Under the pieces are notes generated by a model. That model was not told where the DNA came from and did no database searches. It worked only from the letters and a program-made list of their open reading frames with translations. The translations under genes were made by a program, and so were the position numbers. A DNA stretch of 5,717 nucleotides, from NCBI GenBank assembly GCA_016190545.1, contig JACPQI010000113.1, positions 1-5,717 on the forward strand, read 5' to 3'. The stretch comes from Chloroflexota bacterium (lineage in GTDB: Bacteria; Chloroflexota; Dehalococcoidia; SHYB01; JACPQI01). Of the stretch, positions 1 through 5,717 are shown piece after piece (the stretch's first letter is position 1; each line of letters opens with the position of its first letter).

Positions 1-343
1 AGGCTTCCAGACGCGGACCTCAGAGGAGGGATTCAACCCCGCTGTAGCGGATTGCGGGTACAGGGCACCGCTAACTCCCCGTCTAGCACGGCCCATAGGC
101 CATAGTAGTGGAAGGCTATGGCGCTGTCAATGCAACCGGGGACAGTGCCGGTCCATCCGGCGGTGTTGTAGCGAAGGCAATTTTCCTCTACGATTACTCT
201 CCTGTGACGGGTTCGGGCAAGATTTTCAGAGGTTTTTCAGCCGGCCCCTTGAGTTTTTCAGCATTTGTTCAAGCGGATGCGAGTATCATGTTGTCCTATC
301 ATATGTGACCCAGAGAGGGGTCGGCTAGAAAGGGATAGTAGAG
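1..343. other. Region upstream of nirK without a convincing gene
   Basis: No credible gene was found here. One plus-strand frame stays open from base 2 to a TAG at 325-327, but its translation is Cys- and Arg-rich and resembles no family I know. Another plus frame is open from base 1 to a TAG at 103-105 and could be the last 34 codons of an upstream gene. On the minus strand an ATG at 96-94 could open a gene running off the left edge, but no ribosome binding site precedes it. Visible structures are an inverted repeat TAGCGG/CCGCTA (45-50 and 68-73), a hairpin at 142-166 with stem GCCGG/CCGGC and loop TCCAT, and a small hairpin GACCC/GGGTC at 307-322 in the likely nirK leader. None has a T-tract typical of a terminator. 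Confidence 0.5.
223..302 (+). promoter_or_regulatory. Putative nirK control region with spaced TTTTCAG repeats
   Basis: The heptamer TTTTCAG occurs three times on the plus strand, at 223-229, 234-240 and 255-261. The start-to-start spacings are 11 and 21 bases, close to one and two turns of DNA, so a regulator could contact all three on one face. Downstream lie two TATCAT hexamers (284-289 and 297-302) that could serve as -10 elements. Neither has a good -35 hexamer 16-18 bases upstream, which would suit an activator-dependent promoter. Next comes the nirK start at 344. That this region controls nirK is inferred from position and spacing; no known operator consensus was recognised. Confidence 0.3.
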
Positions 344-346
344 GTG
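330..346 (+). promoter_or_regulatory. Two overlapping ribosome binding site options for nirK
   Basis: AAGGGA at 330-335 lies 8 bases before GTG 344. GAGGTG at 341-346 lies 9 bases before a second in-frame GTG at 356 and itself contains the first GTG. Both starts are therefore plausible. They differ by only four residues at the signal-peptide N-terminus, so the mature protein would be the same. Confidence 0.5.
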
Positions 347-1426
347 AACACATTGGTGAACAAAATTGTCTCGTGGCGCAAGAGGCGGGCAGCGCTGGCG
401 GCGCTGGCGATGGTAGGAGGTCTCCTGTCGCTGGCGGCAACGGCCTGCTCCGGCTCGGACCAGACCATCCAGCGGGTGGAGGCGGCCTCGGAGGGCAAGC
501 GGATAGAAGCGCAGTTGCTGCCGCCGCCCCAGGTGCCTGCGCCCATCACCCGCAAGAACGCCGCAACCGTGGTGGTGAATCTGGAGACCGTTGAAAAGAC
601 CGGGACTCTGGCCGATGGCGTCCAGTACCAGTTCTGGACATTTAATGGCTCAGTCCCCGGCCCCCTCATCCGGGTCCGGGTCGGCGACACCGTGGAACTA
701 CACCTCAAGAACAACAAGAGCAGCGTCTTCACCCACTCCATTGACCTGCATGCGGTGAGCGGGCCGGGCGGCGGCTCCGTCTCGTCCCAGGTCCAGCCGG
801 GCGGCGAAAAGGTCTTCCGCTTCAAGGCGCTCAACCCGGGGCTGTACGTCTATCACTGCGCCACGCCCCTCATTCCCCATCACATCGCCAGCGGCATGTA
901 TGGGCTTATCCTGGTGGAGCCTAAGAGCGGGTTGCCCAAGGTGGACAAAGAGTTCTACGTGATGCAGGGTGACTTTTACACTGCGGGCGCTCTGGGTGAG
1001 CAGGGTCTTCAGGCCTTTGATCTCAACAAGATGCTGGAAGAGAACCCGACCTACGTGGTGTTCAACGGCGCCGTGGGCTCCCTCACCGCGGACAAGGCCC
1101 TCAATGCCAAGGTGGGCGAGACAGTCCGCATCTACTTCGGCGTCGGCGGCCCTAACCACACCTCTAGCTTCCACGTCAACTGCGAGATATTCGACCGGGT
1201 CCATCCGGAGGGCGCGAGTGAGGGGCTGTCGAATGTACAGACCACGCTGGTGCCCGCCGGCGGCGCTGCTTGGGTCGACTTCAAGGTCAACACCGCTGGC
1301 ACCTACATACTGGTCGACCACAGTCTGGGCCGACTGGTCAAGGGCGCGGCGGGCTTCCTTGTAGCTGAGGGCGAGAGCGACAAGAGCGTCTACGACGGCG
1401 AACTGCCGGTAGGCGCGGGTCATTAG
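344..1426 (+). CDS. nirK: Copper-containing nitrite reductase (NirK type), probable lipoprotein
   Basis: This enzyme reduces nitrite to nitric oxide in denitrification, outside the cytoplasmic membrane. The 360 residues form two cupredoxin domains with no added cytochrome or extra cupredoxin domain. The N-terminus has a basic WRKRR stretch, a hydrophobic segment (about 16-32) and a lipobox-like ATAC with the lipid cysteine at C35. Type 1 copper ligands are H131, C172, H180 and M185 ([16 protein letters not shown], 170-185). Type 2 copper ligands are H136, H171 and, in the second domain, H326. The catalytic pair is D134 (HSIDLH) and H277 (SSFH). All these positions are present, so the enzyme should be active. 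The oddity is the pair N279-C280 just after H277, where I recall Ile-Gly in relatives. The gene stands alone and is followed by a strong terminator. A GTG at 356 is an equally good start. A general multicopper oxidase is less likely, because the Asp/His catalytic pair and ligand spacing fit NirK. Confidence 0.92.
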   Translation: MNTLVNKIVSWRKRRAALAALAMVGGLLSLAATACSGSDQTIQRVEAASEGKRIEAQLLPPPQVPAPITRKNAATVVVNLETVEKTGTLADGVQYQFWTFNGSVPGPLIRVRVGDTVELHLKNNKSSVFTHSIDLHAVSGPGGGSVSSQVQPGGEKVFRFKALNPGLYVYHCATPLIPHHIASGMYGLILVEPKSGLPKVDKEFYVMQGDFYTAGALGEQGLQAFDLNKMLEENPTYVVFNGAVGSLTADKALNAKVGETVRIYFGVGGPNHTSSFHVNCEIFDRVHPEGASEGLSNVQTTLVPAGGAAWVDFKVNTAGTYILVDHSLGRLVKGAAGFLVAEGESDKSVYDGELPVGAGH

Positions 1427-1449
1427 CGTAGCAGTTCCGTTCAACTGGC

Positions 1450-1487
1450 AAGTGGCGGCCTCAGTTCACACTGGGGCCGCCACTTTT
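1450..1487 (+). terminator. Strong rho-independent terminator after nirK
   Basis: An 11-bp perfect stem, AAGTGGCGGCC (1450-1460) with GGCCGCCACTT (1475-1485), extends inward by four more pairs including one G-T, leaving the loop TTCACA (1465-1470). A TTTT run follows at 1484-1487. It begins 24 bases after the nirK stop, so nirK is probably transcribed alone and the response regulator needs its own promoter. Confidence 0.88.
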
Positions 1488-1513
1488 CCCCATGTATTTT
1501 CATCGCAAACCCC

Positions 1514-1551
1514 GTGACACCCGAGTAACATTTTGGTAACATTTCTATAGA
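1514..1551 (+). promoter_or_regulatory. Triple 11-base repeat operator with -10 element before the response regulator gene
   Basis: GTGACAC (1514), GTAACAT (1525) and GTAACAT (1536) start exactly 11 bases apart. The last two match over nine bases, GTAACATTT. A -10-like TATAGA (1546-1551) follows directly, about 70 bases before the ATG at 1623, and no good -35 hexamer is seen. Direct repeats with an 11-base period are the usual binding pattern of PhoB/PhoP/OmpR-type winged-helix regulators, and (G/T)TAACA-N5 spacing resembles the Bacillus PhoP box. The third repeat abuts the -10, so binding could either activate or block transcription. The regulator's identity is inferred. Confidence 0.5.
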
Positions 1552-1622
1552 GGCAAGGGAGCCAAAAGGGTGGAGTGTGCAGGAATCCAGCAGGAACGAG
1601 AGCTTCGTATGTTTAGGGTGAT

Positions 1623-2009
1623 ATGGCTACTGCCGAGAAAAAGAAAGTGCTGGTAGCGGATGATGAACCGGACATCCGGGACATCATAGTAGCCATGATA
1701 GATGGCCGGCAGGACTACTGCATTATCACTGCTCAGGACGGGGAAGAGGCCCTCGCCGTGGCCAAGCGGGAGCGTCCGGATATTGTGCTTCTGGACCTCC
1801 TCATGCCCAAGAAGACCGGCTACGAGGTCTGTGAGGCTATCAAGCTAGACCCCTCCGTGGCGGGGACGAAGGTCATCGTGGTCAGCGCCCTCGCGCAGGA
1901 CGGCGAGCGGCACCGCGCCGCGCAAGCGGGCGCCGACTACTTCCTTGCGAAGCCGTTCAATGCCAGTGCCCTGCTGGAAGTCTTGGATAAAGCGTCCGCC
2001 GCCCTGTAA
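1623..2009 (+). CDS. Single-domain response regulator (CheY-like receiver)
   Basis: The 128-residue protein is a receiver domain only; it accepts a phosphoryl group from a histidine kinase in the cytoplasm. The acidic pair D13-D14 (VADDEPD) binds Mg2+, D58 (LLDLLMP) is the phosphorylation site, S88 (VVSAL) is the switch Ser/Thr, and K110-P111 (AKPF) is the conserved lysine with its cis-proline. All key residues are intact. It has no DNA-binding or enzymatic output domain and no kinase gene beside it, so its partner and output are unknown. It may act by protein-protein contact or in a phosphorelay. AGGGTG at 1615-1620 sits very close to the ATG (2-base gap), so translation may be modest. The gene lies between terminator-like hairpins, downstream of the 11-base-repeat promoter, and appears monocistronic. 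It converges on the minus-strand gene ending at 2060. Confidence 0.9.
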   Translation: MATAEKKKVLVADDEPDIRDIIVAMIDGRQDYCIITAQDGEEALAVAKRERPDIVLLDLLMPKKTGYEVCEAIKLDPSVAGTKVIVVSALAQDGERHRAAQAGADYFLAKPFNASALLEVLDKASAAL

Positions 2010-2026
2010 CATTCGCCATCATCTGA

Positions 2027-2061
2027 AGGCCTGGGTCTGCGCTTTGCAAAGGCGCGGGCCT
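2027..2061. terminator. Weak bidirectional hairpin between convergent genes
   Basis: AGGCC (2027-2031) can pair with GGCCT (2057-2061), and GCGC (2039-2042) with GCGC (2052-2055) inside it, around a CTTTGCAAAG palindrome. It fills most of the 50-base convergent gap and touches the minus-strand stop codon. There is no T-tract on either side, so it may terminate poorly or not at all. Confidence 0.3.
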
Positions 2062-2593
2062 ACTGGAATGTAGCTCGAATTGTGTCGCCGTCACGGATGA
2101 TGTAAGAGCGAGCGTTGGCAATGGGTTGGTTGTTCACCAGCACGCTAAGACGGCCGTCCGAGGCGCTGCCGGAGCAGCGGTCACCGTTCTTGTAGAGCTT
2201 GCCGTCGGGCGTGCTGATGCTGTCGTCATTGAAGGTGAGGTTCAGGCTGTCGAAGAAGCGCCCCAGGTTGGCGTTGTCGCCCGAACTGCTGGCGCCTCCT
2301 GGATGGACGTGGATAAGGCCGTCGCCGTGGCTGTGCACATCGCCCGGCGAGGGTGGCAGCGTGATCGCCTGCCCGCATACCGAGACTGCAATCTGCGCGT
2401 GCCAGTGGTCCCCCACGCGCGCGCCGAGAGACCCTGAACTCCTTGGGACGAAGACCACCACCAGCGTTACAGCGAGGACGGCAGCGATGCCGAAGATAAT
2501 CCACGGCGTGTGACGGAGCCCCTTGGGCGCTCCCGCGCCGCCGCGCTTCGCCCCCGTCCTTTTGGTTCCCTGGGGCGTGTTGACTTTGCTCAC
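2060..2593 (-). CDS. Single-pass membrane protein with three extracytoplasmic HxH motifs, DUF3105-associated
   Basis: The function is unknown. The 177-residue protein has a basic, Gly-rich N-terminus (1-30), one membrane helix (about 31-50) and an outward-facing domain of about 125 residues. That domain holds three HxH motifs: H63-W-H65 (GDHWHAQ), H87-S-H89 and H95-V-H97 (HSHGDGLIHVHP, 87-98). It also has two cysteines, C73 and C140, that could form a disulfide. The C-terminus (RDGDTIRATF) resembles the end of a small beta-grasp-like fold. I recall proteins with the GDHWHA...HTHGDGxIHIHP pattern next to DUF3105 genes in Actinomycetota and Chloroflexota. The clustered histidines suggest metal binding, which is inference. 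It starts at GTG 2593, backed by a strong ribosome binding site, and lies 23 bases after the DUF3105 gene, so the two are probably co-transcribed. Confidence 0.82.
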   Translation of the reverse strand: MSKVNTPQGTKRTGAKRGGAGAPKGLRHTPWIIFGIAAVLAVTLVVVFVPRSSGSLGARVGDHWHAQIAVSVCGQAITLPPSPGDVHSHGDGLIHVHPGGASSSGDNANLGRFFDSLNLTFNDDSISTPDGKLYKNGDRCSGSASDGRLSVLVNNQPIANARSYIIRDGDTIRATFQ

Positions 2594-2601
2594 AGGACTT
2601 T

Positions 2602-2610
2602 TCCCTCCTT
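2602..2610 (-). promoter_or_regulatory. Strong ribosome binding site for the HxH protein gene
   Basis: Read on the minus strand, AAGGAGGGA precedes GTG 2593 by about 8-9 bases, which fixes this GTG as the start. The site lies inside the 23-base gap after the DUF3105 gene, so the downstream gene has its own initiation signal. Confidence 0.7.
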
Positions 2611-2616
2611 CAAGGT

Positions 2617-3207
2617 CTACGAGCAGGGAATGGGGCCGAACTCCGCAGACTCTTCACTCAAACGGTTATGGATATAGGCGCTCCAGAAACGCCTGATGCG
2701 GGACTCATTGACGCCCTGGAACTCGTCCTTCACGCCCCACGCCGTCATGGCTGCAGCGCCCTCAGGAATGGCGCTATAGGGTCGCAACACGCCCCACCTG
2801 CTCCAGCCCGGCAGCTTGAGAGCGAAGTCTCTTAGTTGGGCCGCTGGGGCCGGGTCTTTCAGGTTATGGCTGATCACCACGTTGCCGTGCTCCAGGTTGT
2901 GGACAATCAACTCATCGGGCGCGGGCGTGTCATAGGCCCCGCACGTGACCACCGCCGGCCAGTGGGGGCCGGAGGTAGGCGGTGTTGAGTTGTAGTTGGC
3001 GACTCGCTGCCCTTGGGGCACGTGGTCCGCGGGAAGCGCGGGCACCGGCGTCCCCACGCCGCTCACCGGCGTGCGGGCGTCCGGCGCATCCAGAGCGTCC
3101 GGGGACTTCCCGCCGGAGCAACCCTGGAGCGCGAGGAGTGCCATGACGCCCAGCGCGATGGCAAACAGCCGGACTCTCGTTCGACCGGGGCGTATGCTTG
3201 AGAGCAT
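2617..3207 (-). CDS. DUF3105 family lipoprotein
   Basis: The biochemical function of this family is not known to me. The 196-residue protein begins with a lipoprotein signal: Arg residues 7-13, a hydrophobic stretch (14-28) and the lipobox LQGC with lipid cysteine C30. A Pro/Ala-rich linker follows (about 31-62). The family hallmarks are YNSTPPTSGPHW (72-83), a cysteine at C89, and VHNLEHG (102-108) leading into a hydrophobic strand. A Trp-rich middle (GWSRWG, 134-139) and a final C195 complete it. Conserved His (H82, H103, H107) and Cys (C89, C195) residues could form a metal site or a disulfide, which is inference. The ATG at 3207 is chosen because it gives a complete signal peptide; its ribosome binding site is weak (AGGA about 13 bases upstream). 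It is the first gene of the minus-strand pair. Confidence 0.88.
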   Translation of the reverse strand: MLSSIRPGRTRVRLFAIALGVMALLALQGCSGGKSPDALDAPDARTPVSGVGTPVPALPADHVPQGQRVANYNSTPPTSGPHWPAVVTCGAYDTPAPDELIVHNLEHGNVVISHNLKDPAPAAQLRDFALKLPGWSRWGVLRPYSAIPEGAAAMTAWGVKDEFQGVNESRIRRFWSAYIHNRLSEESAEFGPIPCS

Positions 3208-3239
3208 GGAGTCTCTTATTCCTGCTTTGGGTTCCCTTT

Positions 3240-3248
3240 ACTATACCA
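3240..3248 (-). promoter_or_regulatory. Extended -10 promoter candidate for the DUF3105 unit
   Basis: On the minus strand the sequence reads TGGTATAGT, a TGn-TATAAT-like extended -10. No clear -35 hexamer is seen 17-18 bases upstream, which extended -10 promoters can tolerate. Transcription would start near 3233, giving a leader of about 26 bases before the ATG at 3207. Confidence 0.45.
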
Positions 3249-3290
3249 CGCTCGCCAGCTTTGCCCGACCTTCTGGTCTCAGGCCTCGTC

Positions 3291-3299
3291 TGCTAGAAT
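3291..3299 (+). promoter_or_regulatory. Extended -10 promoter candidate for sbcC
   Basis: TGCTAGAAT matches the extended -10 pattern TGn-TATAAT. At 17-base spacing the -35 position holds TTCTGG (3271-3276), a poor match. The start would be near 3306, leaving a leader of under 20 bases and no clear Shine-Dalgarno before the ATG at 3324. Confidence 0.4.
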
Positions 3300-3323
3300 G
3301 GCCCACGTAGCCCAGACCACGCC

Positions 3324-5717
3324 ATGATTCCAGTCTCTTTGCGCCTGCGCAACTTCATGTGCTACGGCGACGCCGTTCTTGACCTGGACGGGGTCCATAT
3401 CGCCTGCCTGTGCGGTGAAAACGGCTCCGGCAAGTCGGCGCTGCTCGATGCAATCACTTGGGTCCTGTGGGGCAAAGCCAGGGGGCGCACGATAGAAGAC
3501 CTGGTGCGGCTAGGCCAGACGGATATGGAGGTGGCCTTGGAGTTCCTGGCTGAGGGTGCCCGCTACCGGGTGCTTCGTAAGTACGCCAGGAGCCGGGGTA
3601 AGGGCCGGACGGGCGCGTCCGACGCCGCGCTGGAAGCGGTGGACGAAAGCGGGCGCTCCCATGCCCTCGCCGGCAGCGTACGGGAGACGGACGCTCGCGT
3701 CCTCAGTCTCCTGCGCATGGACTACGAGACCTTCATCAACAGCGCCTTCCTCATGCAGGGCCGCGCCGACCTGTTCACCGTCAAGGACCCGGCCCAGCGC
3801 AAGCAGGTCCTGGCCGATATTCTTGGCCTGGGCCAGTACGACAGGCTGGAGGAGATAGCCAAATCTCATGCCCGTGACCACGAGGCGCTTCGCGAGCGGC
3901 TGGAGGTGGAGGTGGAGCGGGTGCGGCAGGAGTTGGAGCGGCGGCCCGGGGTCGAGCAGGAGCTACAGAGTGCTCAGGACTCGCTCTACAGCACGGAGAC
4001 CGCTTGGTTCACCCAGTCTCAGGAGTTCGAGCGGGTGAAGGCGGAGCGTCTCGCGTTGCAGCACAGCCAGTCGCAGCTTCAGGAGGTCCAGGCACGCATC
4101 CAGTCGACGCAGCGCGAGTTAGCGGCGCAAGAGCAGCAGCGGCAGCGCGCCCAGGCCGCCCTTGCGGGCTACGCCGCTGTCCTGTCCAAGCGGACTGAGA
4201 TTGAGCAGGGCTATCTGCAATACCAGGAGGCGCAGCGTCGCCGCGAGTCCCTGGACATGGCCTTCCAACGCCACTCGGCGCTGCGAGAGCGTTCGCTGCA
4301 GCTTCAGGCGGCCCTAGGCCGGGCCCAGGCCTCGTTGGAAGCGGAGCGAAAGGCCGTAGCGCATCGCGTAGCTGATGTGGAGCGGGAGGGGAAGGGGCTG
4401 CCGGCGCTGGAGGCGGAGCTAGAGCGGGTGCGGGGCCAAGCGGAGACCCTCGCCACACGCCGCGAGGAGTTGGCAGCGCCACGGACGGCCCTGGACGAGA
4501 AGTCCACTCTTCTGAGTCAACTCGCCGCTGCAAACGACCAGCTCAAACGCGAGATGCTTGAAATTCGCGCCAAGATGGACCAGCTCCAGACGACCGGCGA
4601 GGGCGAATGCCCGCTGTGCGGCACTCCCCTCAGCCAGGACCGCTGCCAGGGTATTCTCGGCAGCTACCAGTCCCAAGGCGAGGAGCGAAAGGCCCAGCAC
4701 CAGCGCAACGCCCAGGAGATGGCGAGGGTCAAGCGGGAGCGGGATACCATAGCTTCCCAGCTTAAAGCTAGCGAGGCCCAGCTTGAACGAGAGGCCGCAG
4801 CCCTGGAGCGTCGACGTGGCGCTGTGGAAGGCGATGTGGCGCGGGCGCACAAGGCCGCCGAGGTCCTGGCCCAGGAGCAAGCCCGTCTCGCCTCGTTACA
4901 GGAGACGCTCGCCAAAGAGCAATATGCGACGGAAGAGCGGCGGGAACTGGTTGCGCTCACTGCTCAAGTCCAGGCTGCAGGCTACGATGCCCAGACCCAC
5001 CAGTCGGCGCGGGAGCAGGCGGCGTCTCTCCAGCCCTTCGAGGCCAGGTGGAGGGAGGTGCAGCAGGCGGCGTCTCTCCAGCCACAACTCGAGGAGCAGC
5101 TTGTCCAGGCGACGGAATCAAGTAAGCGCCTCGTGGCTACGCTGGCGGACGAGCAGGCCAAGGAGCGGCAGCTTGCAGCGGCTTTGGCCGGAGCGCCTCA
5201 AGTCGAAGCACGGTTCGCGCAGGCGCAGGCCGAGGTCAAGCGGCTGGAATCGGAGCGCAACGCCAAGCGGGATGCGGTGGTGCGGTTGCAAGCGGAGGCG
5301 GCTCGGCTCTCCGAACTGGAGACGGAAGTGAAAGGAAAAGAGGCCCAGCGCCTGCGCATCGCGGAGGAAGAAGGACTGTACAAGGAGTTGGCCCAGGCCT
5401 TTGGCAAGCAGGGCGTGCAGGCCCTCATCATCGAACAGGCGCTGCCGGAGATCGAAGAGGAGGCCAATGCCCTCCTGGCCCGCATGACCAACAACCGCAT
5501 GCACCTGCGGCTGGAGACCCAGCGCGCCCTCGCCAGCAAGAAGGGCGAGTACAGGGAGACCCTGGACATCCACATCTCCGACGAGTTGGGGACCCGGGGC
5601 TACGAGATGTACAGCGGCGGCGAGGCCTTCCGCATCAACTTCGCTCTGCGCATCGCCCTTTCCCGCCTGCTGGCCCGCCGCGCCGGGGCCGCTTTGCCCA
5701 CCCGGTTCATCGACGAG
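3324..5717 (+). CDS. sbcC: SbcC/Rad50-like DNA repair ATPase, 3' end cut off
   Basis: This is the ATPase partner of the SbcD/Mre11 nuclease, which processes double-strand breaks and hairpin DNA ends on the chromosome. The reading frame is open for 798 codons to the window edge. The N-terminal half-ATPase has Walker A GENGSGKS (31-38) and the Q-loop glutamine Q145 (SAFLMQGRADLF). A long heptad-like coiled coil rich in Glu, Gln, Arg and Ala (about 180-700) is split by the zinc-hook motif CPLC (C429, C432), which dimerises the arms through zinc. The C-terminal half has the ABC signature SGGEAFRINFALRIALS (764-780) and Walker B ending in FIDE (795-798), where the window stops. Only the D-loop, His switch and tail are missing. 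The implied length, about 850 residues, is short next to the 1048 of E. coli SbcC. No sbcD lies directly upstream. ATG 3324 is chosen because MIPVSLRLRNF is the usual opening of the family; no good ribosome binding site precedes it. Confidence 0.92.
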   Translation, partial: MIPVSLRLRNFMCYGDAVLDLDGVHIACLCGENGSGKSALLDAITWVLWGKARGRTIEDLVRLGQTDMEVALEFLAEGARYRVLRKYARSRGKGRTGASDAALEAVDESGRSHALAGSVRETDARVLSLLRMDYETFINSAFLMQGRADLFTVKDPAQRKQVLADILGLGQYDRLEEIAKSHARDHEALRERLEVEVERVRQELERRPGVEQELQSAQDSLYSTETAWFTQSQEFERVKAERLALQHSQSQLQEVQARIQSTQRELAAQEQQRQRAQAALAGYAAVLSKRTEIEQGYLQYQEAQRRRESLDMAFQRHSALRERSLQLQAALGRAQASLEAERKAVAHRVADVEREGKGLPALEAELERVRGQAETLATRREELAAPRTALDEKSTLLSQLAAANDQLKREMLEIRAKMDQLQTTGEGECPLCGTPLSQDRCQGILGSYQSQGEERKAQHQRNAQEMARVKRERDTIASQLKASEAQLEREAAALERRRGAVEGDVARAHKAAEVLAQEQARLASLQETLAKEQYATEERRELVALTAQVQAAGYDAQTHQSAREQAASLQPFEARWREVQQAASLQPQLEEQLVQATESSKRLVATLADEQAKERQLAAALAGAPQVEARFAQAQAEVKRLESERNAKRDAVVRLQAEAARLSELETEVKGKEAQRLRIAEEEGLYKELAQAFGKQGVQALIIEQALPEIEEEANALLARMTNNRMHLRLETQRALASKKGEYRETLDIHISDELGTRGYEMYSGGEAFRINFALRIALSRLLARRAGAALPTRFIDE
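5014..5083 (+). repeat. 22-base exact direct repeat within the sbcC coiled coil
   Basis: Two identical 22-base copies occupy 5014-5035 and 5062-5083. They start 48 bases apart, exactly 16 codons, so the frame is kept and QAASLQP is encoded twice. Sequence just outside the copies differs. The pattern suggests a local in-frame duplication in the second coiled-coil arm followed by divergence of the rest of the unit. Confidence 0.85.

Noticed and set aside
248..273. Inverted repeat CTTGA-N16-TCAAG upstream of nirK as an FNR/NNR-type site
   Set aside because: Known FNR-family sites have a 4-base spacer and different half-sites; five-base arms at 16-base spacing are expected by chance.
108..308. 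Plus-strand 66-codon open frame starting at GTG 108
   Set aside because: It has no ribosome binding site and no recognisable family, and it overlaps the repeat-bearing promoter-like region of nirK.
2..327. Open frame running from the left edge to TAG 325
   Set aside because: The translation is Cys- and Arg-rich with random-looking composition, covers the probable nirK promoter, and matches no known C-terminus. Chance openness is likely in GC-rich DNA.
698..1444. Long minus-strand open frame (248 codons) opposite nirK
   Set aside because: It is antisense to a gene with all catalytic motifs intact, its product has no recognisable domain, and it is explained by codon bias in GC-rich DNA.
1575..1616. 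Tiny 13-codon leader frame (GTG 1575 to TAG 1614) preceded by a GGTGGA
   Set aside because: It ends at the response regulator's ribosome binding site and could be a leader peptide, but the length is within chance and there is no codon pattern such as attenuator repeats.
4009..4533. Minus-strand open frame rich in Pro and Ala opposite sbcC, and similar ones at 4419-4880 and 5118-5573
   Set aside because: These are shadows of the repetitive Glu/Gln/Arg codons of the coiled coil; the sense frame carries Walker A, zinc hook and signature motifs.

Overview
The window is GC-rich and looks bacterial. It carries four complete protein genes and one gene cut off by the right edge. The gene content (a two-domain copper nitrite reductase exported as a probable lipoprotein, a DUF3105 lipoprotein paired with a His-rich membrane-anchored protein, and a short Rad50-type SbcC) fits Chloroflexota best. 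Some Actinomycetota or another deep-branching lineage remain possible. This placement is inferred from protein resemblance only; no rRNA or other taxonomic marker is present.

Layout. Bases 1-343 hold no convincing gene; they contain weak hairpins and spaced TTTTCAG repeats ahead of nirK. A nirK-type copper nitrite reductase (344-1426, +) ends at a strong intrinsic terminator. A 196-base gap follows, with three GT(A/G)ACA repeats spaced exactly 11 bases apart next to a -10-like TATAGA, and then a stand-alone receiver-domain response regulator (1623-2009, +). Converging on it from the other strand is a two-gene unit: a DUF3105 lipoprotein (3207-2617, -) and, 23 bases downstream, a single-pass membrane protein with three HxH motifs (2593-2060, -). 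The 116-base gap at 3208-3323 has back-to-back extended -10 motifs. One would serve the DUF3105 unit and the other an SbcC/Rad50-like ATPase (3324 to the right edge, +), which is cut exactly at its Walker B motif.

How the parts may relate. NirK reduces nitrite to nitric oxide outside the cytoplasmic membrane and needs two kinds of copper centre. The DUF3105/HxH pair is also exported and rich in potential metal ligands (His, Cys), so a role in extracytoplasmic metal handling is an attractive but unproven idea. The response regulator has no output domain and no kinase beside it, so its partner is not visible. SbcC is a DNA-end-processing ATPase with no evident link to the others.

Most notable points: an unusual Asn-Cys pair beside the catalytic histidine of NirK, the 11-base-phased operator-like array, the triple HxH protein beside a copper enzyme, and a 22-base exact in-frame duplication in the SbcC coiled coil. 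I see no CRISPR array, tRNA, rRNA or insertion sequence.
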